Of a stretch of DNA of 28,232 nucleotides, positions 26,449 through 28,232 are shown piece after piece; position 1 is the stretch's first letter, and the number at the start of each line of letters is the position of its first letter. The stretch spans positions 1 to 28,232 of the forward strand of contig CAMPCG010000005.1 in NCBI GenBank assembly GCA_946644025.1, given 5' to 3'. Position numbers and translations under genes: made by a program. The stretch is from an uncultured Prevotellaceae bacterium. Its GTDB lineage: Bacteria; Bacteroidota; Bacteroidia; Bacteroidales; Bacteroidaceae. The notes below the pieces were generated by a model. The model was not told the DNA's origin, ran no database searches, and saw nothing but the letters and a program-made list of their open reading frames with translations.

Positions 26449-26469
26449 TTTATAGAACATTTCTATAAA
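26449..26469. repeat. Perfect short inverted repeat
   Basis: TTTATAGAA (26449-26457) and TTCTATAAA (26461-26469) flank CAT. It is AT-rich and operator-like in size, but no gene starts near it, so its role is unknown. Confidence 0.55.
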
Positions 26470-26540
26470 AGGTAATTCGAGGGGCTGGGGTGTGCGGCAG
26501 ACTCCCTTCCCCTGCTTGCTCGATACTTGCTTTAGGCTTA

Positions 26541-26650
26541 CGGAATAGAGCCGTTGAAAGGTTGTTCTTGGACGTATATTGAATGGTGAATGGGTAGGGG
26601 CAATCTTGAAACACTGACAGTATTTGTATAAACACTGTCAGTGTTTGTAG
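26541..26650 (+). repeat. Dispersed head-plus-21-mer repeat, copy C (2 units)
   Basis: The head is more diverged but keeps AGAGCCG (26547), CGTATATTGAAT (26573) and GGGTAGGGG. Two abutting units follow at 26607-26627 and 26628-26648, ending GTTTGTAG as in copy B. The internal spacings of 26 and 34 bases match copies A and B exactly. Confidence 0.8.
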
Positions 26651-26703
26651 TTTTTTCGAAGACCATGCCCGCTTGCCGGGAAATCATGCCTTTATGGGAC
26701 TAA

Positions 26704-26735
26704 ACGGCGCTTCGCCGTGCCTATTCGCAGTAGGC
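26704..26735. other. Two adjacent small hairpins
   Basis: ACGGCG-CTT-CGCCGT (26704-26718) and GCCTA-TTCGCAG-TAGGC (about 26719-26735) lie side by side in the gene-free stretch. They might be part of a small RNA or a terminator remnant. No T run follows directly. Confidence 0.35.
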
Positions 26736-26818
26736 AGCACGATTTGTTTTAATGGCTGTTTCTTCATAAACTATCCTAATAATCGATTGAAAATTGCGGG
26801 AAATCGGGCAAAAGGGTG

Positions 26819-26826
26819 TACCTTTG
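26819..26826 (+). promoter_or_regulatory. Probable -7 box of the DUF362 gene promoter
   Basis: TACCTTTG followed by TCCC matches the -7 element, with only a partial -33 match (ATTG at 26793-26796). It would give a leader of about 205 bases that is strongly AT-rich. The leader includes the palindrome TTTCTTATAAGAAA (about 26853) and the direct repeat GGACATTTAT/GGACATTATA (about 26914-26934). No known riboswitch is recognised. Confidence 0.5.
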
Positions 26827-27036
26827 TCCCCTGATTTTGATGAATCACTCATTTCTTATAAGAAAAGATAGGTAAGCAAAAATAATTTATTAAAATATTA
26901 ATGATTAATTCGTGGACATTTATGGACATTATATGTAAAAAAAGAATGGCGTTTATATATAACATGTAGTGACCATGAATTATTCATAAATGATTATGTA
27001 TAAATATTCTTTGATTACTTAATTTATCCAAGCCTG

Positions 27037-28062
27037 ATGAAGAAAAAAGTATTTGTTGCCGCAGCCTTGCTTTTGGTTGCATCGGTATCGGCCATTGCGC
27101 AGACGGCCGGACGTAGCAGCGTGGGCTCGAAGAAAGGAGCCAAGGTTTATCTGACGCGGGAGATCTCGCCCGAGTCGCTGGTGAAGATCTATAAGGCGCT
27201 GGGCGTGAAGGCCAAAGGACGCGTGGCCGTCAAGATGAGCACTGGCGAGGGCAGCAACCCCAACTATCTGAAGCCCGAGCTGGTGAAGGACCTGGTGCTG
27301 GAGGTGGGCGGCACGGTCGTGGAGTGTAACACGGCCTACGGCAACGCGCCCGAGGACAGGAAGGACGAGCGCAACACGTCGGAGAACCACTGGAAGGTCA
27401 TCGAGCGGCACGGATTCAAGAAGTATTTCCCCGTGGACATCATGGACGAGTATGACGAGATACGCATACCGGTGAAGGACCAGACGCACATTAAGTATGA
27501 CATCGTGGGAGGACATCTGGCCAACTATGACTTCATGATTGCCCTCAACCACTTCAAGGGCCACCCCATGGGCGGCTACGGCGGCGCACTGAAGAACCTC
27601 TCCATAGGCTGCGCCAGCCAGAACGGCAAGGCCTACATACACTCGGCCGGAAAGATGGAGAAGCTCGACATGGACAAGCTGTGGACGCCTGAGTATATAG
27701 GCGACCAGGACGGGTTCCTCGAGAGCATGGCCGCTGCGGCCCAGGCCGTGGTGGACTACTTCGAGCGCCAGGAGGGCATCGTCTACATCAGCGTGATGAA
27801 CAACATGTCGATAGACTGTGACTGCGTGGACCACCCTGAGCCCGTGAAGCTCGAGGACTATGGCATACTGGCATCGACCGACCCCGTGGCCCTCGACCAG
27901 GCCTGCATCGACATCATCAACCAGCAGAAGGTGACGGCCAAGAACGACCCCACTGACCTGCTCAACCGTATCGACAAACAGCACGGCATACACACCATCG
28001 AACATGCCGCACAGATAGGACTGGGCAGTCGCCAATACGAACTGGTCAGCATCGACAAGTGA
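27037..28062 (+). CDS. Secreted DUF362-domain protein
   Basis: This 341-residue protein belongs to the DUF362 family, whose biochemical role is not established. A signal peptide ends at about AIA|QT (residue 21). The DUF362 core includes RVAVKMSTGEG, ALNHFKGHPMGGYGGALKNL (169-188, with conserved His172, Lys174 and His176) and DCDC (about 268-271) followed by the aspartate-rich ASTDPVALDQACIDIIN. The DCDC and His/Lys positions could bind a metal or cofactor (inference). Many DUF362 proteins carry ferredoxin-like 4Fe-4S Cys clusters; none is seen here. The signal peptide suggests a periplasmic form. It is the only gene between the repeat-rich region and the window end, with its own predicted promoter and a hairpin after it. 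Confidence 0.9.
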   Translation: MKKKVFVAAALLLVASVSAIAQTAGRSSVGSKKGAKVYLTREISPESLVKIYKALGVKAKGRVAVKMSTGEGSNPNYLKPELVKDLVLEVGGTVVECNTAYGNAPEDRKDERNTSENHWKVIERHGFKKYFPVDIMDEYDEIRIPVKDQTHIKYDIVGGHLANYDFMIALNHFKGHPMGGYGGALKNLSIGCASQNGKAYIHSAGKMEKLDMDKLWTPEYIGDQDGFLESMAAAAQAVVDYFERQEGIVYISVMNNMSIDCDCVDHPEPVKLEDYGILASTDPVALDQACIDIINQQKVTAKNDPTDLLNRIDKQHGIHTIEHAAQIGLGSRQYELVSIDK

Positions 28063-28079
28063 CGGGCCGGCGGAAGCCC

Positions 28080-28119
28080 ACAGACCCCTCCCCCCCCTCA
28101 CCCGCGGGGAGGGGTCTGT
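28080..28119 (+). terminator. GC-rich hairpin after the DUF362 gene
   Basis: ACAGACCCCTCCCC (28080-28093) pairs with GGGGAGGGGTCTGT (28106-28119) over 14 bp around a 12-base C-rich loop. It lies 17 bases after the stop codon. No strong T run follows, so termination is likely but unproven. It also shares the CCCCTCCCC core with the other GC-rich repeats. Confidence 0.55.
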
Positions 28120-28174
28120 AATTTACCTACACAAATTCTCGCAGTACCACGGGAAGAATCTGTGTGACAGCAAG

Positions 28175-28201
28175 GTGTAATCCGTGTAATCCGTGTAATC
28201 C
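28175..28201 (+). repeat. Three tandem 9-mers
   Basis: GTGTAATCC occurs three times without interruption and is followed by GTTGTTTAA. It is a short slippage-type repeat in the final non-coding stretch, where no gene is visible. Confidence 0.8.
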
Positions 28202-28232
28202 GTTGTTTAAGCCATGCTTGGCGTTCAGGGAA

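Overview
The window looks like chromosome of a GC-rich member of the Bacteroidota, most likely Bacteroidales and probably Prevotellaceae. The grounds are promoters of the Bacteroidota sigma-70 type (TAnnTTTG, several with TTTG 20-22 bases upstream), a protein ending in a type IX secretion sorting domain, a lipoprotein with an acidic lipoprotein-export signal after the lipobox cysteine, and a histidine kinase with the AHQLGTP H-box common in this phylum. The genus is inference; no rRNA gene is present.

Positions 1-6845 are mostly housekeeping. A partial tRNA-Val (minus strand) diverges from a membrane histidine kinase. After an uninterrupted run of 33 C come an RluA-family pseudouridine synthase, then purB, an RsuA/RluB-family pseudouridine synthase with a long Gln/Gly/Tyr-rich N-terminal tail, and asnS. 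purB and the second synthase are 23 bases apart and probably cotranscribed; a C-rich CCCATTAA minisatellite separates the synthase from asnS.

Positions 6846-12605 hold a surface-protein locus. A strong promoter and a 5'-terminal hairpin precede a 1592-residue coiled-coil lipoprotein with extremely restricted codon use, suggesting one of the most abundant proteins of the cell. A hairpin terminator and a small second lipoprotein follow. An LpxL/HtrB-like acyltransferase (12796-13728) comes next and may be leaderless.

Positions 14210-25906 (minus strand) are one gene for a 3898-residue secreted protein. It has a signal peptide, about a dozen related beta-rich modules and a type IX C-terminal sorting domain. 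It is flanked on both sides by members of the same repeat families. A 1.1-kb gene-free stretch full of repeats then leads to a secreted DUF362 protein (27037-28062).

The most unusual signal is a dispersed non-coding repeat found three times (near 2189, 13779 and 26541). Each copy has a head of about 60 bases followed, at exactly the same spacing, by abutting 21-bp units with inverted-repeat ends (5, 4 and 2 units). A second family is a GC-rich hairpin with an 18-bp stem, identical on both sides of the giant gene apart from its loop. C-rich low-complexity tracts, all on the plus strand, occur between genes and once inside a gene.
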